From an uncultured Bacillota bacterium (GTDB taxonomy: Bacteria > Bacillota > Clostridia > Christensenellales > UBA1242), in contig USKO01000039.1 of assembly GCA_900555365.1 (NCBI GenBank), forward strand, positions 1 through 6,590: a stretch of DNA of 6,590 nucleotides, written 5' to 3'. Made by a program: the position numbers and the translations under genes. Positions 1 to 6,542 of this stretch are shown here, in pieces (the stretch's first letter is position 1; each line of letters opens with the position of its first letter). The notes below the pieces were generated by a model. It was not told the DNA's origin. It did no database searches and worked only from the letters and a program-made list of their open reading frames with translations.

Positions 1-336
1 AAAGAATTTAACGATACCATTATCTTCCTTCGAAAGATTGCTAGAGGAGGAGCAAATAAGAGCTTTGGAATTGAGGTTGCAAAACTGGCTGGCGTTCCAA
101 AAGAAGTATTGTCGCGAGCTAAAGAGATTTCAAAGGATCTAGAAAAGGTAAATCAAAAACTTGATTTAAATATATTTAAAGATGATAAACCAAAAGCTGA
201 GGTAAATACCAAAGTTGCAATGAATATCTTGTCAGTTTTAAAAGATATTGATATGAACAATGTATCGCCAATGTATGCATTTGATATTTTAAGTGACTTA
301 AGCGCTAAAGCTAAGGAGGAGGCAAATGAAGATTAA
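1..336 (+). CDS. mutS: DNA mismatch repair ATPase MutS, C-terminal part (5' end outside window)
   Basis: This is the last 111 codons of a reading frame that is open from base 1 and stops at TAA 334-336. MutS recognises mispaired or looped bases and, in its ATP-bound clamp state, recruits MutL. The fragment covers the end of the ATPase/dimerisation domain: an [20 protein letters not shown] stretch followed by [17 protein letters not shown], the helix-turn-helix region that closes MutS domain V. A charged linker follows (about residues 45-70 of the fragment), then a short tail with [12 protein letters not shown], which resembles the TP-x-EAL-x-LL tail of many MutS proteins. The Walker motifs and the mismatch-reading domain lie upstream, out of view. 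MutS rather than MutS2 is supported by the mutL gene, which begins inside its last codons. A TTG at 109 is internal and not a start. The operon promoter must lie upstream of the window. Confidence 0.93.
   Translation, partial: KEFNDTIIFLRKIARGGANKSFGIEVAKLAGVPKEVLSRAKEISKDLEKVNQKLDLNIFKDDKPKAEVNTKVAMNILSVLKDIDMNNVSPMYAFDILSDLSAKAKEEANED
313..319 (+). promoter_or_regulatory. Shine-Dalgarno of mutL, inside the 3' end of mutS
   Basis: A perfect AAGGAGG lies inside the mutS coding sequence, with a 6-base spacer to the ATG at 326. It fixes the mutL start at 326 and shows that mutL is translated from the same message as mutS, with the two genes overlapping by 11 bases. Confidence 0.85.
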
Positions 337-2290
337 TCTGTTAGAGCCATCTGTTTTCAATAGAATTTCAGCTGGAGAGGTGGTTGAAAGACCAGCGTCA
401 ATAGTTAAGGAGCTGGTAGAAAATAGTATTGACGCGGGAGCGAAACACATAAGAATAGAGATTGAACAAGGCGGCAAAAAATGTATTACAGTTGCTGATG
501 ACGGGTGCGGAATAGATAAAGAGGACCTGCCATTAGCCTTTTTGCCACATGCTACAAGCAAAATAAAAAATGTAGACGATCTTGAAAATATTGTAAGCTT
601 AGGTTTCCGTGGAGAAGCTCTTGCAAGTATAGCTTCAGTATGTCAAGTGCGCCTGTCATCTAAAACAGAGCAAGCAAATATTGGATATATGATAAAGGTT
701 GAGGGTGGCACGGCAAGTGACATCACGCAGGTTGCTAGAGAAAATGGAACAACAATAAGCTGCGCAAATCTTTTTTACAACACTCCAGCCAGAGCTAAAT
801 TTCTTAGAAGAGATAAGCTTGAAGAGAGTGAAATCACTCATATAGTTCAAAAAATTATGCTATCTCATAGTGATATTTGCTTTACCTATTATGTTGATGG
901 CAAAGAGATTTACAACACAACATCATGTAGTATGCAAGACATAATATATACTATATACGGACGCGAAGTCTATGAAAACTTGATTGAAGTTGACTTTGAA
1001 GAAAATGGATATAAAATTGGTGGCTTTATTACAAAGCCAAAAATTTCTAAGAGCAACAGGACATATCAAACACTTTTTATCAATGGCAGATGGATTGAAA
1101 ATTATTTAATTTCACAGGCTGTGCAAGGCGTATATGAATCATTTTTAATGAAAGGAAGATTTCCTATTTACATACTTTCTATCACATTGCCTGCTGATTG
1201 TGTCGATGTAAATGTTCATCCATCTAAGAGAGAGGTTAAATTCGAAAATCCTAATAAGATTTTTTCAATTGTAAGAAAGGCGGTTGAAAAAGCCTTGCTT
1301 TCAGTAGATCAAATTGCTGATTTTAAAACATTACATTTTGACATAGATCAAGATGGTCAAAAAGAAGAAATTGACTTTAAAAGTGAATTTAATATGGAAG
1401 GATCAAATCCAGCATATAAAAAGTCAAACGAACCTATATCGCCAACTGAAGGGAAAAGTTATTCAATCGATTTATTTGATAGAGATGCTCCAATTTTCAA
1501 GCCAAAAGAGTTTGATGTTGAGGTGAAGAAGCTTGAAACTGAAGATAATAACTCACAAGAAAATCCAGATGAAGTAGATTTTTCCGATTTAAAGAATTTA
1601 ACTATAAAAGATAAATATATTCTCTCAAGCAAAGATGATTCGACAATATTTTTTGATCAATCTGGAGAAAAATTCACTCATGAGATTGAAAATAATACCA
1701 AGAAATTTTTTGATAGCAGCATTCAAGATGAGATGAAAATTTTAGGAACGGTATTTAAAACCTATATCGTCATAGAGCTTGAAGATAAACTTTATTTTAT
1801 TGATCAACATGCTGGACATGAGAGGCTTTTATATGATAGACTAGTTAAAATCGTAGACGGGAATAATAATGCATCACAATCTTTGCTTGCACCATATACA
1901 TTCAATGTTGGCATAAAAGAAGCTAGTTTTATCGACGAGATCTTGCCACAGCTTAGAGAACTTGGCTTTGACATTGAAAAAGAAGGATGCAGTTTTACAA
2001 TTAAAAGTTTGCCTTATATTTTGTCTTATATAGAACTTGACAAGTTTGTTGATGAGCTAGTAAAGGAAAGTGCTGGTCTTTACAAAAAAGCTAGCGACTT
2101 CATTCACGATAAACTTTGTCAAACAGCTTGCAAGCACGCAATCAAAGCGGGAGACCAGATAACTAAAGAGGAGTGTGCATACTTAATTGAAAATGTAAGA
2201 AAGGGTGTTATGCTTTGTCCGCATGGAAGACCTATTGCGCTTGTTCTTACTAAAAAAGATTTTGAAAAAATGTTTAAAAGAATTGTTTAA
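326..2290 (+). CDS. mutL: DNA mismatch repair protein MutL, ATPase and endonuclease
   Basis: MutL couples MutS mismatch recognition to strand removal. In bacteria without MutH it nicks the new strand itself. The protein is 654 residues, normal for the family. The N-terminal GHKL ATPase domain (about 1-330) shows motif I with E29 and N33 in [12 protein letters not shown], motif II DDGCGI at 58-63, HATSKI at 75-80, the MutL signature GFRGEAL at 93-99, and NTPAR at 152-156. Residues about 340-465 form an acidic, low-complexity linker. The C-terminal domain (about 469-654) carries the endonuclease motif [12 protein letters not shown] at 493-504, a QSLLAP stretch at 518-523 where B. subtilis MutL has its beta-clamp-binding motif, [10 protein letters not shown] from 601, the metal-site motif CPHGRP at 631-636 and a terminal FKR at 650-652. 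It is therefore a nicking MutL of the Bacillus type, not the E. coli type. The last Glu of DQHA-x2-E-x4-E is Asp504 here. The start is set by the SD at 313-319. Its TAA shares one base with the miaA ATG. Confidence 0.97.
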   Translation: MKINLLEPSVFNRISAGEVVERPASIVKELVENSIDAGAKHIRIEIEQGGKKCITVADDGCGIDKEDLPLAFLPHATSKIKNVDDLENIVSLGFRGEALASIASVCQVRLSSKTEQANIGYMIKVEGGTASDITQVARENGTTISCANLFYNTPARAKFLRRDKLEESEITHIVQKIMLSHSDICFTYYVDGKEIYNTTSCSMQDIIYTIYGREVYENLIEVDFEENGYKIGGFITKPKISKSNRTYQTLFINGRWIENYLISQAVQGVYESFLMKGRFPIYILSITLPADCVDVNVHPSKREVKFENPNKIFSIVRKAVEKALLSVDQIADFKTLHFDIDQDGQKEEIDFKSEFNMEGSNPAYKKSNEPISPTEGKSYSIDLFDRDAPIFKPKEFDVEVKKLETEDNNSQENPDEVDFSDLKNLTIKDKYILSSKDDSTIFFDQSGEKFTHEIENNTKKFFDSSIQDEMKILGTVFKTYIVIELEDKLYFIDQHAGHERLLYDRLVKIVDGNNNASQSLLAPYTFNVGIKEASFIDEILPQLRELGFDIEKEGCSFTIKSLPYILSYIELDKFVDELVKESAGLYKKASDFIHDKLCQTACKHAIKAGDQITKEECAYLIENVRKGVMLCPHGRPIALVLTKKDFEKMFKRIV

Positions 2291-3198
2291 TGAAAAAGGT
2301 TTTAATTATTTTAGGTCCTACTGGGATAGGGAAAAGTGAAGTTGGAATTTATCTTGCCAAAAAGTTTAATGGCGAGATTATTTCTGCTGATTCTGTACAA
2401 GTTTATAAATATTTTGATATAGGCTCGGCAAAAATTACCCAAGAACAGATGCAAGGGATCAAGCATTATGGAATAGATATTTTACAGCCTAATGAAGAAT
2501 TCAATGCTCACCAATTTATTCAATATACAAAAGATAAGATCAACGAAATTTCAGAAAGAAATCATCTTCCAATTATAGTAGGCGGGACAGCCCTTTATAT
2601 AAGAGCGCTTGTAGAAAATTATAACCTAGGTGGCACACAAAAACATGAAGAGTTTAGAGAAAAACTAGAAAATGAAATTGAAAAAGATGGACTGGAGACT
2701 GTTTATAATAAGCTTGTACAATTAGACGAGGATTTGGCGAAAAAAACAGATAAACACAATAAAGTAAGAGTAATTAGAGCAATGGAAATTGCTACATTTG
2801 GCGGAGAAAAAAGCTTTTCGCAGAATGACGAACAATATGAATATAAAATTTTTGCTCTATGCATGGACAGACAAAGTTTATATGAAAGAATTAATCTTCG
2901 TGCTGACAAAATGCTTGACGATGGAATAATAACTGAAACACAAAATATTATCGCAAATTATGGCTATGATCTATCGCCATTAAAGGCTATTGGATATAAG
3001 GAAGTGGTAAGCTACTTAAAAAATGAAATTGATAAAGATACAATGCTATCTCTAATAAAGCAGCATTCTCGAAATTATGCCAAAAGACAGATGACATTTT
3101 TAAGGTCGATGAAAAATGTAACTTATATTGATGTTCAAAATAGAGAAAGCGGAGTTAAAAGTTTGGAAAAGGAGGCTAGGAAATGGCTAAAAGCTTAG
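2290..3198 (+). CDS. miaA: tRNA dimethylallyltransferase MiaA
   Basis: MiaA transfers the dimethylallyl group of DMAPP to N6 of A37 in tRNAs reading codons that begin with U, giving i6A, the precursor of ms2i6A. It is a soluble cytoplasmic enzyme. At 302 residues it is a normal length. The P-loop GPTGIGKS is at 9-16. ISADSVQVY at 31-39 holds D34, S35 and Q37 for recognition of the tRNA adenine. DIGSAK is at 43-48, HYGIDIL at 59-65, GGTALY at 98-103, HNKVRVIRAMEI follows in the middle, IGYKEV is at 234-239 and RNYAKRQMTFLR at 261-272. Two family positions differ mildly: the usual GGTGLY is GGTALY, and the usual TWFR is TFLR at 269-272. The ATG overlaps the mutL stop (TAATG) and no strong SD precedes it, which points to termination-reinitiation coupling with mutL. 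The end overlaps the next gene by 16 bases. Confidence 0.97.
   Translation: MKKVLIILGPTGIGKSEVGIYLAKKFNGEIISADSVQVYKYFDIGSAKITQEQMQGIKHYGIDILQPNEEFNAHQFIQYTKDKINEISERNHLPIIVGGTALYIRALVENYNLGGTQKHEEFREKLENEIEKDGLETVYNKLVQLDEDLAKKTDKHNKVRVIRAMEIATFGGEKSFSQNDEQYEYKIFALCMDRQSLYERINLRADKMLDDGIITETQNIIANYGYDLSPLKAIGYKEVVSYLKNEIDKDTMLSLIKQHSRNYAKRQMTFLRSMKNVTYIDVQNRESGVKSLEKEARKWLKA
3169..3175 (+). promoter_or_regulatory. Shine-Dalgarno of the YnbB/Alr-family gene, inside miaA
   Basis: AAGGAGG lies within the last codons of miaA, 7 bases before the ATG at 3183. It selects that ATG as the start and confirms the 16-base overlap with miaA. Confidence 0.8.
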
Positions 3199-4394
3199 AG
3201 GAAATAGAAAATGAGCTTGCCGACCAATTTAAAAGAATTGACGACATTGCCTTTTATAATCAAAAGAAAGTGCTAAATGCCTTTAAAGAATGTAAGGTGT
3301 CTAGCCAGTGTTTTAGCGGTACAACTGGATATGGCTATGGAGATTTAGGGCGTGATCGACTGGGCGAGGTTTTTGCTAAAACTTTTAACACGCAAAAAGC
3401 TATCGTTTCACCACATTTGACCTGTGGAACGCATACTATATCAACAGTCCTTTATGGGCTGCTTCGACATGGTGACATGCTACTTTCTATCACAGGCTTA
3501 CCTTATGATACAATACAAAGCACGATATTCGGTAAAGGAAACAGTTCGCTCGAAGATTATGGCATAATTTACAAGCAAATTGACTTGAAAGAAGATAGCA
3601 GCTTTGATGTTGAAAAAATTTCTAAACTGGTAAAAAAATATAAACCAAAAGTTGTATATCTGCAGCGCTCAAAAGGTTATACAAATCGCAAGGCTTTAGC
3701 TCCAAGCGATATGGAAGAGGTGTTTAAACTAATTAAAAAACTTTCGCCTAATTCTTTTATTGTAGTAGATAATTGTTATGGCGAATTCGTAGATAAGCTA
3801 GAGCCAACCGATGTTGGAGCAGATGTTATAATGGGCTCGCTAATTAAGAATCCGGGCGGTGGACTTGCGCAAACAGGGGGATATATCGCCGGAAGCGAGA
3901 AAGCTATAGATCTAATTGCAACTCGTTATACAAACCCGTCTTTAAAACTTGAAGTGGGCTCGTATGAGATGGGCTATAGAATGTTTTATCAAGGTTTTTT
4001 TCTCGCTCCTCATGTAGTTGCGCAAAGCTTAAAGGGAGCACTGTTAATTGGAGCGGTTATGGAGGAAAAGGGCTTTAAAGTTTCGCCATCAAACGATATA
4101 ATTATGCAAGATATAGTCAAAGCGGTTTCTTTTGATAAGGCTGAGGATCTTATAAAATTTGTTCAGACCGTTCAAACCAGTTCTCCTGTTGATGGCTATG
4201 TTGTTCCAATGCCTTGGGATATGCCGGGTTATAAAGATCAAGTTATTATGGCAGCAGGAACCTTTGTTGGCGGCGCCTCAATCGAACTTTCATGTGACGG
4301 ACCTATTAGAAAGCCGTATATTGCATATATTCAAGGTGGACTTACCTATGAGCATGTGAAAGTACTTGCAGAAAAATTGCTTGAAATTTATTAA
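3183..4394 (+). CDS. ynbB: PLP-dependent enzyme of the Alr/YnbB family ('methionine gamma-lyase family', 'aluminium resistance')
   Basis: This 403-residue protein belongs to PF06838, a fold-type I aminotransferase-like family named from weak similarity to methionine gamma-lyase and from an old aluminium-resistance link. Its real substrate is not established. Visible family blocks are SGTTGYGYGDLGRDRLGEVF (45-64), SPHLTCGTHTIS (76-87, phosphate-binding loop region), SITGLPYDT (102-110), VVDNCYGEFVD from 194 with D196 as the probable partner of the PLP ring nitrogen, and GSLIKNPGGGLAQTGGYIAG with K222 as the likely Schiff-base lysine. A Pro/Met/Gly-rich stretch and GTFVGGASIELSCDGP near the C-terminus are also typical. 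The start is set by the SD at 3169-3175. It is the last gene of the mutS-mutL-miaA unit and is followed by a terminator. In many Bacillota the same gene follows miaA-hfq. Here hfq is missing. Family assignment is firm, reaction unknown. Confidence 0.9.
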   Translation: MAKSLEEIENELADQFKRIDDIAFYNQKKVLNAFKECKVSSQCFSGTTGYGYGDLGRDRLGEVFAKTFNTQKAIVSPHLTCGTHTISTVLYGLLRHGDMLLSITGLPYDTIQSTIFGKGNSSLEDYGIIYKQIDLKEDSSFDVEKISKLVKKYKPKVVYLQRSKGYTNRKALAPSDMEEVFKLIKKLSPNSFIVVDNCYGEFVDKLEPTDVGADVIMGSLIKNPGGGLAQTGGYIAGSEKAIDLIATRYTNPSLKLEVGSYEMGYRMFYQGFFLAPHVVAQSLKGALLIGAVMEEKGFKVSPSNDIIMQDIVKAVSFDKAEDLIKFVQTVQTSSPVDGYVVPMPWDMPGYKDQVIMAAGTFVGGASIELSCDGPIRKPYIAYIQGGLTYEHVKVLAEKLLEIY

Positions 4395-4444
4395 AATATT
4401 GTTAAACAATAGAATGACACCATATTTATTAAATCACAAAGAAT

Positions 4445-4468
4445 AACCAGTTATAAAACTGGTTTTTT
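4445..4468 (+). terminator. Rho-independent terminator after the mutS-mutL-miaA-ynbB unit
   Basis: A perfect 8-bp stem AACCAGTT / AACTGGTT (4445-4452 and 4457-4464) has a 4-base ATAA loop and runs straight into T residues to 4468, followed by GTTTC. It starts 50 bases after the ynbB stop and separates the repair/tRNA operon from the membrane-protein gene. Confidence 0.85.
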
Positions 4469-4536
4469 GTTTCTATTATGTTAGTTAAGAGTTATAGGCT
4501 GTTCTTTTTTTACAAACATAGACATAAATTATTGAT

Positions 4537-5154
4537 ATGACAAGAAAGAACAAAAATCGTGTATTTAGAAATGCCTTTGATTTTATAGTAGACCTTATAA
4601 AAGAAAGAAAAATCGCTGTGATAATTTTTTCTAGCTTGATGCTTATCGCATTTATAACAGGAATAATAGTGGCGGCTAAAACAAAGGGGAGTTATGTTGT
4701 AAATGACAATTTTGGAGTTGTCAATATAAGCTCTAACAGTGTCAGCGCTTCTAGTTTTTTTACACGGCTTTTTTCGATGCTTTTGATCACGCTCCTATTA
4801 TTTGGCTGCTCATTTACAAAATGGTTGTCTCCAATTGCTTTGCTTCTTTTAATTTATCGAAGTTATTTATTAGGACTTTATATATGTCTAATGATTGCAT
4901 TGTATGGCATTTCAGGCGTGATTATATCAATTATAGTTGCCTTGCCATGTCAGCTTTTCGTTCTTGTTATTATGACTCTATTTTATCTTACAATGGCAAA
5001 AACCTTCCGTGAAAATCAGTGCTACCGAACTTATAAAACAACAAAGCAAAAGACAAAACTCTTGCTAATAGGAATTTTGCTTTTGCTCTGTGTTTGTGTT
5101 TGTGAAGAAGTTTTGCTTCTTGTTTTCAATGCTAAAGTGATACTAGTTATTTAG
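4537..5154 (+). CDS. Multi-pass membrane protein, possibly SpoIIM-like (DUF95 family)
   Basis: The 205-residue product has a basic, cytoplasmic-looking N-terminus (1-26), a first membrane segment at about 27-47, a polar, Ser/Asn-rich outer loop (48-75), then hydrophobic segments at about 76-93, 97-121, 127-153 and 174-198. One long outer loop after the first of five segments matches SpoIIM, as does the length (B. subtilis SpoIIM is slightly over 210 residues). A block around 107-140 (YRSYLLG, YGISG, ALP) resembles the K/R-G-x-x-x-G ... G-x-x-G ... LP core of that family. The last segment holds acidic residues (E190, E191), as SpoIIM's does. SpoIIM belongs to the DMP complex that remodels peptidoglycan during forespore engulfment. 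The neighbouring dacF supports the idea, but similarity is weak by eye and an unrelated membrane protein is possible. The ATG has no recognisable SD. In-frame stop TAA at 4525 excludes an earlier ATG, and the next ATG (M35) would cut the first membrane segment. Confidence 0.5.
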   Translation: MTRKNKNRVFRNAFDFIVDLIKERKIAVIIFSSLMLIAFITGIIVAAKTKGSYVVNDNFGVVNISSNSVSASSFFTRLFSMLLITLLLFGCSFTKWLSPIALLLLIYRSYLLGLYICLMIALYGISGVIISIIVALPCQLFVLVIMTLFYLTMAKTFRENQCYRTYKTTKQKTKLLLIGILLLLCVCVCEEVLLLVFNAKVILVI

Positions 5155-5303
5155 TTATTCCTTAACTATATCATACACTTTACTATTTTCATTTTGAGCG
5201 ACAATATTATCTATTTCATCTTTTTCTTATTTATATTGTTCTTTTAAGTTTTCGTTCTTATCCTTTAAATTCTTTTAAAAATTTTATTAGTTATATCATG
5301 TCA

Positions 5304-5332
5304 GTATAAAAAAAATAATTTTGAAAACACTA
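5304..5332 (+). promoter_or_regulatory. Candidate sigma-F/sigma-G type promoter of dacF
   Basis: GTATA at 5304-5308 fits the -35 of forespore sigma factors. After 14 bases, GAAAACACTA at 5323-5332 fits the sigma-F -10 pattern GGnnAnAnTR except at its second base. B. subtilis dacF is transcribed by sigma-F, so the match is in the expected place. The weak point is distance: a start site 6-8 bases after 5332 would fall in or next to the ribosome site at 5337-5343 and leave a very short leader. In DNA this AT-rich, chance matches are common. Confidence 0.35.
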
Positions 5333-5336
5333 AAGA

Positions 5337-5343
5337 AGAGGAG
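5337..5343 (+). promoter_or_regulatory. Shine-Dalgarno of dacF
   Basis: AGAGGAG, 8 bases before the ATG at 5352, selects this start. The same start also gives a complete signal peptide. Confidence 0.75.
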
Positions 5344-5351
5344 ATTTAAAT

Positions 5352-6503
5352 ATGAAACGATTTTTTGTATTTTGTATGTTGTTTGTATTACTAGCTACAA
5401 CATGTATTGCAAACATAGGATTTACAAGTTATGCAAGTAGTGAAGTTGACATTACAAGTAAGAGCGCTGCTCTTGTTGACTACTCATCTGGCACTATACT
5501 TTTTGAGAAGAATGCCACAGAGCATCTGCCAATAGCAAGTATGGTAAAGATGATGACAATACTACTCACTTTAGAGGAGTTTGAAAAGGGAAATCTTACC
5601 GAAGACACTATGATAACCACAACTGAAAACGCCTCTGGTATGGGTGGAAGTCAAGTGTTTATTGATCCATATGTAGAATATACCGCAGGCGATTTACTAA
5701 AAAGCGTGATTGTGGCATCTGGAAATGATGCTTCTGTGGCACTTGCTGAACATATAAGTGGAAGCGAACAAACATTTGTTAAAAAAATGAATGAAAAAGC
5801 TAAAGAGCTTGGAATGAACGATACAAATTATGTGAACTGTACAGGTCTTCCAGCACCAGAGCAATATTCTTGTGCAAAAGACTGTGCTATAGTTCTCAAA
5901 CAAGTGTGTGGATATGATTTATATCACAAGTATAGCACTATTTGGATGGACGAGCTTGTTCATCCTTCTGGTCGAAAGACAGAACTTGTCAATACCAATC
6001 GTTTAGTACGATATTACGAGGGCTGTGAAGGTGGTAAAACAGGATCGACAAATGAAGCGGGCTGCTGCTTGTCTGCAAGTGCCAAAAGAGGTGATATGCG
6101 TTTAATCTCGGTTATCATTGGTGCAAGCAACAGTCAAACTAGATTCAATGAATGCTCTAAATTATTTAATTATGGCTTTGCTAACTTTGAAAATCATAGT
6201 ATCTTAGATCCTAATACAAGCATCTCAAATTTACCAGTAAACAAAGGGAAAATAGAAAATGTCGATGTGTTTGCTTGTGAAGGTTATAGCGTTGTAACAA
6301 GAAAGGGTGGCGACGATAATTACAATGTGGAATACGAATTGCCGAAAAAGATAAACGCTCCAACTAAAGAAGGAGATGTTGTTGGAAAAGCTATCATTTC
6401 AAAAGAGGGACAAGTGATAAGTGAAATTGATGTTATAGTTAAAACAACAATAGATAAATTATCATATGTAGACTGCGTTGACAAAATTATATCTAAATGG
6501 TAA
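5352..6503 (+). CDS. dacF: Secreted D-alanyl-D-alanine carboxypeptidase, DacF/PBP5 type (peptidase family S11)
   Basis: This low-molecular-weight penicillin-binding protein removes the terminal D-Ala of peptidoglycan pentapeptides on the outer face of the membrane, limiting cross-linking. The 383 residues match DacF length (about 389 in B. subtilis). The signal peptide is residues 1 to about 28 (MKRFF, hydrophobic core, cleavage likely after SYA). All three active-site motifs are present: S63-M-V-K66 with the nucleophile serine, S123-G-N125, and K229-T-G231 inside GGKTGSTNEAG. A PBP5_C-like beta domain follows at about 284-362. The C-terminal end (about 368-383) could form the amphipathic helix that anchors these enzymes to the membrane. 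The mature part has ten cysteines, unusual for a secreted enzyme. Choice of DacF over the paralogues DacA and DacB rests on length and on the possible SpoIIM neighbour, so the exact paralogue is less sure than the family. In Bacillus, dacF precedes spoIIAA-AB-sigF; here a terminator follows it directly. Confidence 0.9.
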   Translation: MKRFFVFCMLFVLLATTCIANIGFTSYASSEVDITSKSAALVDYSSGTILFEKNATEHLPIASMVKMMTILLTLEEFEKGNLTEDTMITTTENASGMGGSQVFIDPYVEYTAGDLLKSVIVASGNDASVALAEHISGSEQTFVKKMNEKAKELGMNDTNYVNCTGLPAPEQYSCAKDCAIVLKQVCGYDLYHKYSTIWMDELVHPSGRKTELVNTNRLVRYYEGCEGGKTGSTNEAGCCLSASAKRGDMRLISVIIGASNSQTRFNECSKLFNYGFANFENHSILDPNTSISNLPVNKGKIENVDVFACEGYSVVTRKGGDDNYNVEYELPKKINAPTKEGDVVGKAIISKEGQVISEIDVIVKTTIDKLSYVDCVDKIISKW

Positions 6504-6509
6504 CAAATA

Positions 6510-6542
6510 AAAAATCTGCTTTTGTTAAATAAGCAGATTTTT
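6510..6542 (+). terminator. Strong terminator after dacF, possibly bidirectional
   Basis: A 12-bp perfect stem built on AAAATCTGCTT / AAGCAGATTTT (arms 6510-6521 and 6531-6542) has a 9-base loop. On the + strand the descending arm ends in a T run continuing as ATTTTAT. On the - strand the other arm ends in TTTTTTATTTG. It could therefore stop dacF transcripts and also those of a converging gene beyond the window. It starts 7 bases after the dacF stop. Confidence 0.85.

Noticed and set aside
298..561. Open - strand frame of 87 codons opposite mutL.
   Set aside because: It overlaps the invariant ATPase motifs of MutL and has no recognisable protein features.
4159..4359. Second + strand frame of 66 codons inside the ynbB-type gene.
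   Set aside because: It lies wholly within a conserved family region in another frame, with no SD.
4398..4410. Small palindrome ATTGTT-A-AACAAT just after the ynbB stop, partly like a Rex half-site.
   Set aside because: The one-base centre cannot form a good RNA hairpin, the site lacks the full Rex pattern, and it lies before a terminator rather than at a promoter.
5134..5181. Imperfect inverted repeat (AAAGTG / CACTTT outer, TAGTTA / TAACTA inner) at the end of the membrane-protein gene.
   Set aside because: The arms are AT-rich, separated by uneven internal loops, and no continuous T run follows, so I do not call it a terminator.
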